In this document: positions 10,995 to 20,298 of the stretch, piece by piece
Layout: each line of letters begins with the position of its first letter
How positions within the stretch are numbered: the stretch's first letter is position 1
Source: Bugula neritina
Taxonomy: Eukaryota > Bryozoa > Gymnolaemata > Cheilostomatida > Bugulidae
Assembly (NCBI GenBank): GCA_964035545.1
Contig: OZ037770.1
Span: 6,188,229-6,252,228 of the forward strand
Length of the DNA stretch: 64,000 bases
Reading direction: 5' to 3'
The notes under the pieces: model-generated
Seen by the model: the letters and a program-made list of their open reading frames with translations, nothing else
The model's database searches: none
What the model was told of the DNA's origin: nothing
Program-made: the position numbers and the translations under genes

Positions 10995-11948
10995 ATGGAG
11001 ACTGAGAATGCTGGAACTCAACCACCGGCAATAGAAGGTGAGCGTAGAGACAATGCTGTAGAGACAATGCCTGTTAACCATGTAGTAGAAGAGCGAAGGG
11101 TTCCGCGAGAACTAGCTGAGGACCGTTACCGGTTAAAGGCGCCCACCTTCACGGGTGAAGAGGAGGTGGAACAGTTTATCCAAGAGTTTAGCGACGTAAT
11201 GGACGTCGCTCAGTGGCCCCCTAGGGTGGCCTTGCTGAAGCTTAGAATGGCATTGATGGACAAAGCCAAGCCCTATGGGCTGGGCGTAGACATTGATAAT
11301 ATCTTTGCTTCTCTGCGAGCCCGCTTTGGCCTCTCTGCTACAGATGCCAGGGCCCGATTGCAGAGGTTGCGGCGTGATCCCCGCACTCCGCTGCGGGAGC
11401 ATGCCGCCGCGGTTATGAAGCTGGCACAGATCGCGTACAGCGACTTGCCCCCAGTCAACCGCGAGAGCTATACCCTCGACGCTTTCATAGCATCTGTCGA
11501 CGATCTGGGTCTCCACCACCAGTTTCTAGCTAGGGGAGTCACCACCGTTGAAGATGCTCTGACTGAGGGGGAAGCTTACCTCCTAGCTAATCAAATGCAT
11601 AAAAGTCGCGGAAGCTCCCGCCAAGTGGAGATAGACCGCGCAGACACGGCCGCGGGACAAGGGGAGGAAACCCCCGCCGCGGCTGCCGTGTCCCAGTTGG
11701 CGACGGCATCAAAAGTCACTCAACTGACGGACATGCTAGCCAAGCTGATAGCAACACTGACACCACAAAACCCAGTGAGTACCGCCCCTGAGCCCATGCG
11801 GCCATCGGCGCCGCCACAGGGAGAAACAGTCAGTTTTTGCTGGGAGTGCGGAAATCAAGGACATTTCCGCCGATATTGTCCCTTCCTAAATCAGGGGTTA
11901 AACTACCGCGGCCCGCAGATGTTCCCACCTTCCGCGGGCCGACGATGA
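10995..11948 (+). CDS. gag: Gag of gypsy element 1 (capsid/nucleocapsid)
   Basis: 317 residues, the structural protein of the retrotransposon particle. The N-terminal two thirds is a Ty3-type capsid region (the ALLKLRMALMDKAKPYG and ARLQRLRRDPRTPLREHA blocks are the best conserved among copies). Near the C-terminus is a CCHC zinc knuckle, CWECGNQGHFRRYC (CX2CX4HX4C), for RNA binding. The ATG at 10995 follows the primer site by 12 nt and is shared with elements A and 3. The last 112 nt overlap pol, and a -1 frameshift signal lies in the overlap. It is the only gag here with an intact zinc knuckle. Confidence 0.92.
   Translation: METENAGTQPPAIEGERRDNAVETMPVNHVVEERRVPRELAEDRYRLKAPTFTGEEEVEQFIQEFSDVMDVAQWPPRVALLKLRMALMDKAKPYGLGVDIDNIFASLRARFGLSATDARARLQRLRRDPRTPLREHAAAVMKLAQIAYSDLPPVNRESYTLDAFIASVDDLGLHHQFLARGVTTVEDALTEGEAYLLANQMHKSRGSSRQVEIDRADTAAGQGEETPAAAAVSQLATASKVTQLTDMLAKLIATLTPQNPVSTAPEPMRPSAPPQGETVSFCWECGNQGHFRRYCPFLNQGLNYRGPQMFPPSAGRR
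11897..11941 (+). promoter_or_regulatory. -1 ribosomal frameshift signal, gag to pol (element 1)
   Basis: Heptamer GTTAAAC at 11897-11903 is in the gag frame as G TTA AAC. After a 5-nt spacer comes an 8-bp perfect stem, CGGCCCGC (11909-11916) with GCGGGCCG (11934-11941), and a 17-nt loop. GUUAAAC is a known -1 slippery site in nidoviruses. Pol is in the -1 frame relative to gag, as required. Equivalent modules occur in elements A, B and 3. Confidence 0.85.
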
Positions 11949-14900
11949 AACCTCCAGGGAAGAAGAAACGTAGGTCACCCAGACGGGTACCGCGTATTGG
12001 CAACCAACAGTGGCAACAGCCACGACGGACCAGCAAGGGGCTTCGCCCCGCGGCTGCCTTTTCTATGCCCCTTCACAACAGATTCACAGGGCTACAAGTC
12101 CAAGAATCTGGATGGGAGCCCACAAAGGTAGCTGAGAATCTAGCCTCGGCACCCCCGAGGCCTACCTACCATTGCCTTAAGAGACCTCCTTCGCGACCCA
12201 AAGCGAGGGAGGTACTCCCTGCGAGAGTAAGGCCTGAAGGGAGAGTTCAGGTGCAGCCCCATGGGAACAGCTATTTCTTGCCCGGTAAACTGGAAGGCAA
12301 AGCTGTTACTTTCCTCATTGATTCGGGCTGTACCACAAACCTCTTAAGCCGCCAACTCTTCGACACCCTCAGTACTAGGGTCAGGGGTGAGATGGAAGCA
12401 TACGAAGGGGAATACGGCACCCTCGCTGACGGGTCGTGCCTTCCCTTCTATGGTATAATTGAGCTGACGGGACGAGTCCGTGATCAAACGATCAAAGAGA
12501 CGTTCATCGTCAGTCAGCTCAAGGAGGATGCTATCCTCGGGATGCCGTTCCTTAAACGGCACGGATGTCACATAGATTTTAGCAGATCTGCAATGATGAT
12601 GTCCGGGCGGGAACTCGCCTGCGTCGACAAGTTCGGCCGCCCTTTAGTGGGAGGTGTGCAAGTGGTACGCAACCGTATCATACCAGGCCGCTCCCGGGCT
12701 ACCATTCACTGCAGAGTGAATAGTAGCTGGATCTCTGGACTCGGGGTGGTTGAAGGCGCGCACGAAAAGATCCAACTTGCCAGCAGTCAGAATCAGCTGA
12801 CTGAGCAAGGGGAGATCTTAGTGCAGTGCGTCAACCCCTTTACCGAGCCTATCAAGCTCCCGGCTGGGTCGATGCTGGGCCGTTTTCACTCTGTTCAGGA
12901 GGGAGACGTAGGCCCGTCGCTGGGTGATGCGACAGAGGCACTCCCTCGACACCCTATTCAGGGACGAGGGGCAGTCCCAACACATCTCCGGGAGTTATAT
13001 GAAACAGCCAGTGGCGGCTGCGCGAGTAACAGGGAACGCCAAGCTATGGCTAAGTTACTACGCGACTACGGTGATGTGTTCAGCAGCGGAGAGCATGACG
13101 TGGGACTGACTGGAATTGTCAGACACGGAATACCGCTGACTGCAGGGACAGTTCCTGTCCGGCAGCCCACCCGCAGGTTGGGGCCGGAGAAAGAGAAGGA
13201 GGTTAGCCGACAAGTACGGGATCTTCTGGACCAGGGACTGATAGAGCCCGCCCATAGTGCGTGGAGCTCGCCAGTCGTACTGGTCCGGAAGAAAGACGGC
13301 AGTTGGCGGTTCTGTGTGGACTACCGCAAACTCAATAGCGTAACCATACAGGACGCCTACCCTCTACCTCGTATTGACGAGTCATTGGACGCCCTAGCCG
13401 GCAGCAAGTACTTCAATACGTTAGACTTGCTAAGCGGCTATTGGCAAGTTCCTCTGAGTCCCGACGCCCAGGAGAAAGCGGTGTTTATCACACGGGACGG
13501 TTTGTGGAAGTGGAAGGTGCTGCCCTTCGGGTTAACCTCCGCCCCAGCCACCTTCCAGAGGCTGATGGAACAAGTCCTTAGCGGACTCCATTGGAAGACA
13601 CTGCTGGTCTACCTCGATGATGTCATCGTAATCTCTCCAGACTTCGAGACACATGTCAGTCGTCTGCAGGAGGTTTTCGAGAGACTCCGAGGTGCCGGTC
13701 TTAAGCTCAAACCTTCCAAGTGCGCTCTATTGCAGCCGGAGGTCAAGTACCTGGGGCACGTTGTCGGTCGAAACGGCGTGGCAACGGATCCCGAAAAGGT
13801 ACGGGCAGTAGAAGACTGGGTCACCCCCCAAGACTTGACCGGACTCCGGGCTTTCTTGGGGCTGGTAGGGTATTACAGGCAATACATACCAGACTTTGCG
13901 GGCATAGCCCAGCCGTTAAACCGGCTCACCGCAAAGGGAGTGACGTGGCAGTGGACTCCAGTCGAACAAGAAGCGTTCGACCGCCTCAAGGGCTGCCTAC
14001 TAACGGCGCCCATCTTGGCCTACCCAGACCCCACTCTGGAGTATATCCTAGACACGGACGCCAGTGACCAGAATGTTGGCGCTGTGCTGTCACAAGTGCA
14101 GGAAGGCCGAGAGGTAGTAGTAGCCTACTACAGCAAGTCTCTCTCACCCGCTGAACGAAATTACTGCACTACCCGCAAGGAGCTGCTGGCAGTAATCAAG
14201 TCAGTGAAGCACTTCAGACCGTACCTATATGGCAGGAAGTTCCGGCTGCGTACGGATCATGCCTCGCTGATCTGGTTGTGCAGAAGAGCAGAGCCCTCTA
14301 GTCAGGTCGCCCGGTGGCTCGAAATCCTAGCTGAATTCTCATACCGGATCGAACATCGACCGGGCAAGAGACACAGCAATGCGGATGGGTTGAGTCGCCG
14401 ACCTGACGGAGGTTGCAAACAGTGTCTCAACATCGAGAGGAGGGATGGAGGTCCCCCACGATGCGAGTTGGAGACGCTGGCTCATCACGGAGCACCGTTT
14501 GACTGGGATCAAGGTCAACTCAGGCAAAGAGTTGATGAGTCCCCGGAGGATGTACAAAACCTCCGCGCCAACCCTGTACTGGCCGGTAATGTTCGAGAGC
14601 TGAAGAAGCTCCAAGAAGAGCTGCCTGGAGTCGTGGCAGACATATACCGGGCCAAAAGGGAAGGGCGACGACCCAGCGAGGAACGCATACGACAGGGATG
14701 CGCCGAGTTCCGGCTATACTGTCAGCGTTGGGACTCGCTGCGGATCGGGCAGGATGGGTTGCTAACCATCTCTCTAGCTGCCAGCGGCAGACACCCGGAA
14801 AGGAAGAGGGTAGTCTGCCCCACAGCCATCCGCCGTGAGTTGATTTGGGATACTCACAAGCAGGCCCACGCAGGGGTCAAGCGAGTGATGTCCAAATTAC

Positions 14901-16468
14901 GACTCCGGTGGTATTGGCCACAAATGGAGCGTGATGTCCGGCTCAGAGTCAAACAGTGTGAGATCTGCCAGGCCAGTAAGCATAGCCGCCCCCCTGGTGA
15001 AGCAGGACGGCGGAGGCTATACGCTGGTAGGCCCTGGCAAGTAGTCGCTGTAGACCTGGTCGGACCCATGCCCCTGACCCCCAGAGGCAATAATTGGATC
15101 CTAGTACTAACCGACCACTTTACTAGGTGGGCGGATGCTCTGGCTATCCCAGATGCATCAGCCCCAACAGTGGCCAGGGCACTAGACCAACATGTATTCT
15201 GTTATTTTGGGCTCCCCGAACAGATACACTCTGATCAAGGCGCTCAATTCCAGTCTCAACTGATGAGCGACCTTTGCCGCTTCTGGGGAGTAAATCAGAG
15301 CAGGACCACCCCCTACCACCCTCAAGGTAACGGGGTGGTGGAGCGCAACAACCGGATGTTAGGTGATGCACTCCGGAGTCTCCTCCTTGGACGAGGTCAA
15401 GAGGAATGGGATACGGTGTTGCCGCAAGTCATGCGTGCATACCGTAGCACCCCACACACCAGTACTGGTGAGACCCCAAACCTCTTGATGCTCGGGAGAG
15501 AGACTCGTGTCCCTGACCATCTCACCTATCACGTTCCAGAGCAGGATAACTCAGTCCACGAGTATGCCAGTGAACTAGTGGAACGGATGAAGGCCGCACA
15601 CGAGATACTGCGCCAACAGCAGTGGAAGGTGCGGCACGAAGATTCCGATGAACCACCCCTCTATCAAAGGGGAGATAAGGTGTGGATGGTCAATTACCGT
15701 AGGCGCCGCGGACAGGCTGATAAGCTGAAGCCTAAGTTCGTAGGCCCCTACGTGGTTGTCGAGGCTATGCCCAATCATACGTACAAGATTGAGCACTCAG
15801 GACAGGTGTCTATCCAGAATGAGTCTCGCTTGAAATCGTATTGGGCTAGCCCCGGCGGAGTGGGAGAAGCCCCCCCGTTGTTAGAGCCCAGGAGGCAGAC
15901 AACAACGCGCGGGCGACGGCGGCATGGACCTGAATACGAAGTGGTCATACCGCGGGAAGAAAACTTGGTGAGAGAGAAGCGGCAGCTTTTGTCAACAGAA
16001 GCGTGTCTGCCACCGCCAAGTCTAATTCCATCACTTCCAGAAACCGAGCCGGTTCCGGAAGTGCAAACCCCCACGGAGGGAGGGGCTCCATCCGGAGAAC
16101 GAGAAGAGGTGACTGCTGACGGTGAAGTAGAGACGCCATTAGAGGCCCCTACTAACGAACCGGCAAGCGTGTCACCCCCCCTAGAAAGGGGACAGCGTAC
16201 GAGGCAACCCCCCGCATACTTGAAGGACTTCGTATGTGACTGCGTTAAAAGCGGCACGCATGAAAGTCTAGGGGAAAACCGTACGAGAAAAGAATCGAGC
16301 AAATGTGGGAGTTGTCAACACCACGGAAATATCAACTTTTGCATCGGCGGAAATAGAAACAAAATTCATCCGCCGGGTGCACAAAGTCTTAATCACGCAC
16401 CCCAACCACGCTGCTCGATCTTTTCATACGCTGATGCAGTCAGGAGTAGACGTGTTTCTAAGCAGTAG
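11903..16468 (+). CDS. pol: Pol polyprotein of gypsy element 1 (protease, RT, RNase H, integrase)
   Basis: An uninterrupted frame (open from 11837) entered by frameshift at about 11903. Order: basic linker; aspartic protease with DSG (Asp codon 12320); reverse transcriptase with YLDD (13610-13621); RNase H with DTDAS (catalytic-type Asp at 14057) and RTDHASL; integrase zinc-binding HHCC region (about 14850-14975); integrase core Asp 15053, Asp 15233, Glu 15341, spaced D,D35E; a GPY module (KFVGPYVVVEAM, about 15735); then a tail of about 200 residues. The tail is Pro-rich and then Cys-rich, ending with CSIFSYADAVRSRR, and is partly conserved in elements A, B and 3. The TAG stop (16466-16468) is in frame with ORF3, which starts 24 nt later. 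All catalytic residues inspected are intact. Confidence 0.95.
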   Translation, partial: LPRPADVPTFRGPTMKPPGKKKRRSPRRVPRIGNQQWQQPRRTSKGLRPAAAFSMPLHNRFTGLQVQESGWEPTKVAENLASAPPRPTYHCLKRPPSRPKAREVLPARVRPEGRVQVQPHGNSYFLPGKLEGKAVTFLIDSGCTTNLLSRQLFDTLSTRVRGEMEAYEGEYGTLADGSCLPFYGIIELTGRVRDQTIKETFIVSQLKEDAILGMPFLKRHGCHIDFSRSAMMMSGRELACVDKFGRPLVGGVQVVRNRIIPGRSRATIHCRVNSSWISGLGVVEGAHEKIQLASSQNQLTEQGEILVQCVNPFTEPIKLPAGSMLGRFHSVQEGDVGPSLGDATEALPRHPIQGRGAVPTHLRELYETASGGCASNRERQAMAKLLRDYGDVFSSGEHDVGLTGIVRHGIPLTAGTVPVRQPTRRLGPEKEKEVSRQVRDLLDQGLIEPAHSAWSSPVVLVRKKDGSWRFCVDYRKLNSVTIQDAYPLPRIDESLDALAGSKYFNTLDLLSGYWQVPLSPDAQEKAVFITRDGLWKWKVLPFGLTSAPATFQRLMEQVLSGLHWKTLLVYLDDVIVISPDFETHVSRLQEVFERLRGAGLKLKPSKCALLQPEVKYLGHVVGRNGVATDPEKVRAVEDWVTPQDLTGLRAFLGLVGYYRQYIPDFAGIAQPLNRLTAKGVTWQWTPVEQEAFDRLKGCLLTAPILAYPDPTLEYILDTDASDQNVGAVLSQVQEGREVVVAYYSKSLSPAERNYCTTRKELLAVIKSVKHFRPYLYGRKFRLRTDHASLIWLCRRAEPSSQVARWLEILAEFSYRIEHRPGKRHSNADGLSRRPDGGCKQCLNIERRDGGPPRCELETLAHHGAPFDWDQGQLRQRVDESPEDVQNLRANPVLAGNVRELKKLQEELPGVVADIYRAKREGRRPSEERIRQGCAEFRLYCQRWDSLRIGQDGLLTISLAASGRHPERKRVVCPTAIRRELIWDTHKQAHAGVKRVMSKLRLRWYWPQMERDVRLRVKQCEICQASKHSRPPGEAGRRRLYAGRPWQVVAVDLVGPMPLTPRGNNWILVLTDHFTRWADALAIPDASAPTVARALDQHVFCYFGLPEQIHSDQGAQFQSQLMSDLCRFWGVNQSRTTPYHPQGNGVVERNNRMLGDALRSLLLGRGQEEWDTVLPQVMRAYRSTPHTSTGETPNLLMLGRETRVPDHLTYHVPEQDNSVHEYASELVERMKAAHEILRQQQWKVRHEDSDEPPLYQRGDKVWMVNYRRRRGQADKLKPKFVGPYVVVEAMPNHTYKIEHSGQVSIQNESRLKSYWASPGGVGEAPPLLEPRRQTTTRGRRRHGPEYEVVIPREENLVREKRQLLSTEACLPPPSLIPSLPETEPVPEVQTPTEGGAPSGEREEVTADGEVETPLEAPTNEPASVSPPLERGQRTRQPPAYLKDFVCDCVKSGTHESLGENRTRKESSKCGSCQHHGNINFCIGGNRNKIHPPGAQSLNHAPQPRCSIFSYADAVRSRRVSKQ

Positions 16469-16492
16469 TTCAAACCATTTCACACATTCAGT

Positions 16493-17305
16493 ATGTCTTA
16501 CGACAACAGATCGTGGGATTACACTCGACCCGCTACAACCAGGGTACGGGATAGAACACTTCCCGCTCCGTATCCGGAGGAGTACGCTAGTGGTGACCGG
16601 CCTGAGCCACTACGCCGCCGTTGGCGGTGGGTGTCTCCACAAACAGAAGAAGAAATAGAAACAGCCTGGGGGTCCAGAGGACGGACGAGATGCCAGATCT
16701 GTGGTGAAGATTGCGCCTCTCACCGCTCCCTTAAACTACACGTCAATGCTCATCTCCTACTAACATTCTGCCCCTGCGGGTACAATGATGTGTATCCCTA
16801 CCCCGTCACCAGACACAGAGCGGCGGGCTGTTTCCCTGGAGAAAACTACGTGGTCGACGCTAAGCTATACCCGGAGTTCCTCACACTTATACGACCTCTG
16901 GTGAAGAAGGCCATGTTGTTAGCCGTTCTGTCCTCGGGGTTCCAACGTGTGTTAGACAACGCCCGCCAACAATCCCCGTTGGTGTCTGACCGTCCTCAAA
17001 TTACATACACCCCCGAGGAAATTACATATCCAGAAGAAGGAGAGATCTCTCCTACACCGGCGAAGAGACGAACCAGGTCCCCCAGTCCACCCTTGCGCCG
17101 CAGACGGACACCATCCCCAGACCCAGTACGCCTGGCTACCGTAGAAGAACGCCTCCTACGATTACAAGAAGAGTTCACCCAGCTGGCACCAGATCTACTT
17201 AACACTACCACAGGACTCTTCCAGTTAAAGGGATCCGTATGCCGTATGAAACGGAAACTGCGTACATGCCAAGCCAAGCACCGGCGTGCCCAACAAGGAC
17301 TCTAG
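16493..17305 (+). CDS. ORF3 of element 1: C2H2 + C2HC zinc fingers and coiled coil, function unknown
   Basis: 270 residues in the position where env would lie, but with no signal peptide or membrane segment. Two zinc-binding motifs are adjacent: CX2CX12HX3H (CQIC...H...H) and CXCX12HX4C (CPCG...RH...C), about 5 residues apart. A Pro/Arg/Ser-rich linker (PSPPLRRRRTPSPDP) follows, then a heptad-like C-terminus (VEERLLRLQEEF...) with a basic tail. It has the look of a nucleic-acid-binding oligomeric protein; that is inference. ORF3 shares the pol frame. A splice-acceptor-like TTTCACACATTCAG lies right before the ATG, so a spliced subgenomic mRNA is possible. Homologues occur in elements A and 3, not in B. 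I do not recognise a named family. Confidence 0.85.
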   Translation: MSYDNRSWDYTRPATTRVRDRTLPAPYPEEYASGDRPEPLRRRWRWVSPQTEEEIETAWGSRGRTRCQICGEDCASHRSLKLHVNAHLLLTFCPCGYNDVYPYPVTRHRAAGCFPGENYVVDAKLYPEFLTLIRPLVKKAMLLAVLSSGFQRVLDNARQQSPLVSDRPQITYTPEEITYPEEGEISPTPAKRRTRSPSPPLRRRRTPSPDPVRLATVEERLLRLQEEFTQLAPDLLNTTTGLFQLKGSVCRMKRKLRTCQAKHRRAQQGL

Positions 17306-17588
17306 TTAGACTACCCTGAGTACTCCAACTCCGCCTCTTGGGAGAAGCCAAGATCGTGCAAATGCTTAACTGCTAGACAGGTTATTCCTTGTCTAATACC
17401 ACAGCTAGCTAGTATTCCTCGTCTATCTACAGCTGGCCAATTGTATGCAACGGATCGTTAAATGACTCTGCCTATTATTGTGTCTCTTCCTGTATATTAT
17501 GTATTATTTTGTCCACTGATGTATGCAATTACTATTGAATGTTTTTTTTATATATATCAGAAAGATGGCTTTCTGCTGGTGGGGGCGG
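17306..17588 (+). other. 3' untranslated region and polypurine tract of element 1
   Basis: Non-coding sequence after ORF3, ending in GCTGGTGGGGGCGG (17575-17588) directly before the 3' LTR. That purine-rich end is the plus-strand primer; elements A and 3 have the same tract in the same place. Confidence 0.75.
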
Positions 17589-17895
17589 TGTGGTGGTTCG
17601 TGGAACTACCAGCAGCACAACATGTAGGGTCGCGTAATTGACCCGGAACAATGAATAGCCAATTAGCGTAGTTGATAGTTAGCAGCAATTGTAGTTTCCC
17701 GCTGCTAACTCAGTCGAAGCTAGAGTGTGAAATAGATTAGATGTGTAACTTGTTTGGAAATAATGTATCGTGTTTTTATAATGTATAGTTGTGTATAAAA
17801 TATACTCGTTCACTCGACTTATCCTGGTGCAGTTCTATAGTAGATAAATAGACTCTCTGGATAGCACATCAACCCTAAATCTGAAAATTATAACA
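17589..17895 (+). repeat. 3' LTR of element 1
   Basis: 307 bp, TGTGGTGG...TATAACA, about 97% identical to the 5' LTR. The next bases (ATAT) do not exactly repeat the left flank (ATAC). Confidence 0.95.
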
Positions 17896-20176
17896 ATATT
17901 AGGTATGACAACAGTCAATAAGGATTATACTTTTCGCAAAGGGCTTTACTATCAAAGCTAAAAAAATTCATTTGAAAATTGAAAATATTTACTTTTTACA
18001 AGAAGCCAATAGTTGTATATTTTCATTTTACTTTTAAATTTTATAATTAGTTCCAAATAAAATAACCTTTAAATAAAAGTGCAGTTACGTTTTTCATGAC
18101 AATGGTGTATGCTTTTTTAATTGTTTACTGTTTTCAATACTTAAATTCAGCATAAAAATGTTGTGGCTAGCAGTTAATTTGTAGTGCTTATATTAGCCTG
18201 GTAAAACTTTCAAATAATAAACAGTTATTTCTACTTAACATAAATTGAGAAAATTGCCTAAAACTTGATTTTGATATAAGTGCTTTCCTCATTATTGGAA
18301 ATAATTTTGTAGGAGAGTCATCTGGTTTGCAAGCACAGTCCACAGTGTCTGATGCAGATCATGGTAGGTTTATTAATTTGCATATTCTTAATTTGATGTC
18401 TTTCTGTGCAATTATGACTTTCAGCTTTACAACCTTTTTTGTTATATGCAGCACAGTTTCAAATTGAAAAAATATTAATTGATAGATTGACAGTTTTAGT
18501 TTGTTATACGCAACGTATTTTCAAATTAAACAATTGTCAATTAATAAATTGATAGTTTTGGTGCACCTAGGGAGATATTGTTTTATTGGTAATAAAAATG
18601 ATATTTTATTGTTGGAACATCTCAATTATACCTTTTGACTAAAAGAACTGAGCAAGAATGTAGCAAAGTACAAGAATTACTAAATTTAATAAAATTCTAT
18701 TGAAATTATAATTAATAGTACTTGATATACATGCTGGCTGCTGCAATTCACTTAATTTTGTTTTTTTTTCAGTGCACACCCTAAAGACACGACTTCAAAA
18801 TGGTAAGTCAGCATAAACCTATCGAAAATATTTACGGGTGGGGGATTGTAGTATAATTTGATGTCATCTAATTATGCAGATTATAGTGCCATAGATCATT
18901 AAAATGGGTTATGCCGGTTGACGTAACCTAAGTTTTAAAATTTCCCATACTTATTACTGTTCTTAACAACATAAATAACTGTGATCACGTTTTAAAATAT
19001 CTGTTTTATGTAAAGTTTTGTGGCATTGTAGCATCTCAAGCTGTTGCAATGCAGAGTTACCGATGTAGTAATAATGACTTTACATAATAGTTAGTCAAAT
19101 TTTGCAATAAAATATTATTTTTTTTGTCATTTATAGTCGAAGTTCATTTGTACATAAAGGAGGGAAGAACAAAAGATTGCTCCAAGATTGATTATTGCTA
19201 CTTTTGTAAGAAACCCATCAAGTCCAAGATATTTCGCCATTACAAATCTATCCATTCAACTGAAGAGATGGTGAAGCAATGCCAAAGTAGTAATGACAAA
19301 AAAGAGATTAACTGAGAGTTGGAGAGGGTGAAGAACTTAGGAAATTTTGAACACAATGCAAAGGTGGGCTCATAATGTTTCACAAGTCTTCTAGATGTAG
19401 CAACTTGCAGTTATACAATTATCATAGCCACTTAAAAATGTTTTCTTGAATTTTTATTTAGGTACTAAATGATGGTCAAGGAGAGTTGGTGGTGATTCAA
19501 CGCCCTTTAAAAGCTACACCAGCAGACAAGTATTTACCGTGCACCTTTTGCTATGGCTTTTATGCCAAAAAATCATTGGCTCGGCACATTGAGCGATGCA
19601 TGTTCAACAAAGAAAAGGCATCAGGTAAAGCTGCAGCCAAAACTGGCAGGGCACTGTTGTATAGCCATCTTACTACAACTACTGAGGACAAACAAAGTTG
19701 GGCAGAGCTCGTGAGTGGGCTAAGCGAAATACACGTGAATCCAGGTAAACATTACTTACTTAATTATTAGAAATGTTTTTAAAACTGATCGTTTATTATT
19801 AGTATGTCAGACTAAAGATGTTTTCACATTTTCAGAATTTTTCGAGTAGTAAATTAAATCTGGGAATTTTGGAAGCAAAGGTATAATTGCCTTTTCAATT
19901 TGTTTTAAACCTTAGAAGCTAAAGAGATCGGTTTGCGCAAGTTCTTGAATTTTGTCCTTGTATTAAAGCTTTGTGAGTAGGTAGCGATTAGTAGAAACTA
20001 AATGTTGAATTTCTTTTATAAATAACTGGATGCTAATATATATAGCTCAAAATGTTTGAAATACAGCCCCTAATACTGCTGAGTTTATTTATTGTGCAAA
20101 ACTGACAATAATAGTACTATCCGGCGTCCAATCAAACTGGTGCCTAAACTTTATTTATTAATTCAAGCAATCGCTG

Positions 20177-20298
20177 CACACACTGTGCTGCTCACACTGT
20201 GCTGCTCACACTGTGCTGCTCACACTGTGCTGCTCACACTGTGCTGCTCACACTGTGCTGCTCACACTGTGCTGCTCACACTGTGCTGCTCACACTGT
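20177..20298 (+). repeat. 14-bp minisatellite in an intron of the recombinase-like gene
   Basis: Nearly nine perfect tandem copies of CACACTGTGCTGCT, 26 bp before the acceptor of the 20324 exon. The unit is almost palindromic at CACACTGTG. Because 14 is not a multiple of 3, all frames read through it, which creates a spurious ORF. Confidence 0.9.

Larger units (their letters stand above)
10659..17895 (+). mobile_element. Ty3/gypsy element 1, full length, three intact ORFs
   Basis: Layout: LTR, primer binding site, gag, pol in the -1 frame, ORF3, polypurine tract, LTR. The two LTRs differ at about 9 positions plus a 2-bp indel (about 97% identical). The 4-bp flanks are ATAC on the left and ATAT on the right, so a target duplication is imperfect. 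All three ORFs are open over about 6.3 kb, making it the only apparently coding-competent copy in the window. It lies in the same direction as the host gene whose first intron it occupies. Confidence 0.95.

Noticed and set aside
15775..16302. 175-codon antisense frame over the pol tail, also seen in other copies
   Set aside because: A shadow of GC-rich pol sequence; its repetition only reflects the repeated element.
16466..16492. Stop-codon readthrough joining pol and ORF3
   Set aside because: The frames match, but the bases after TAG (TTCAAA) are not a known readthrough context and no pseudoknot is evident; a spliced RNA explains ORF3 better.
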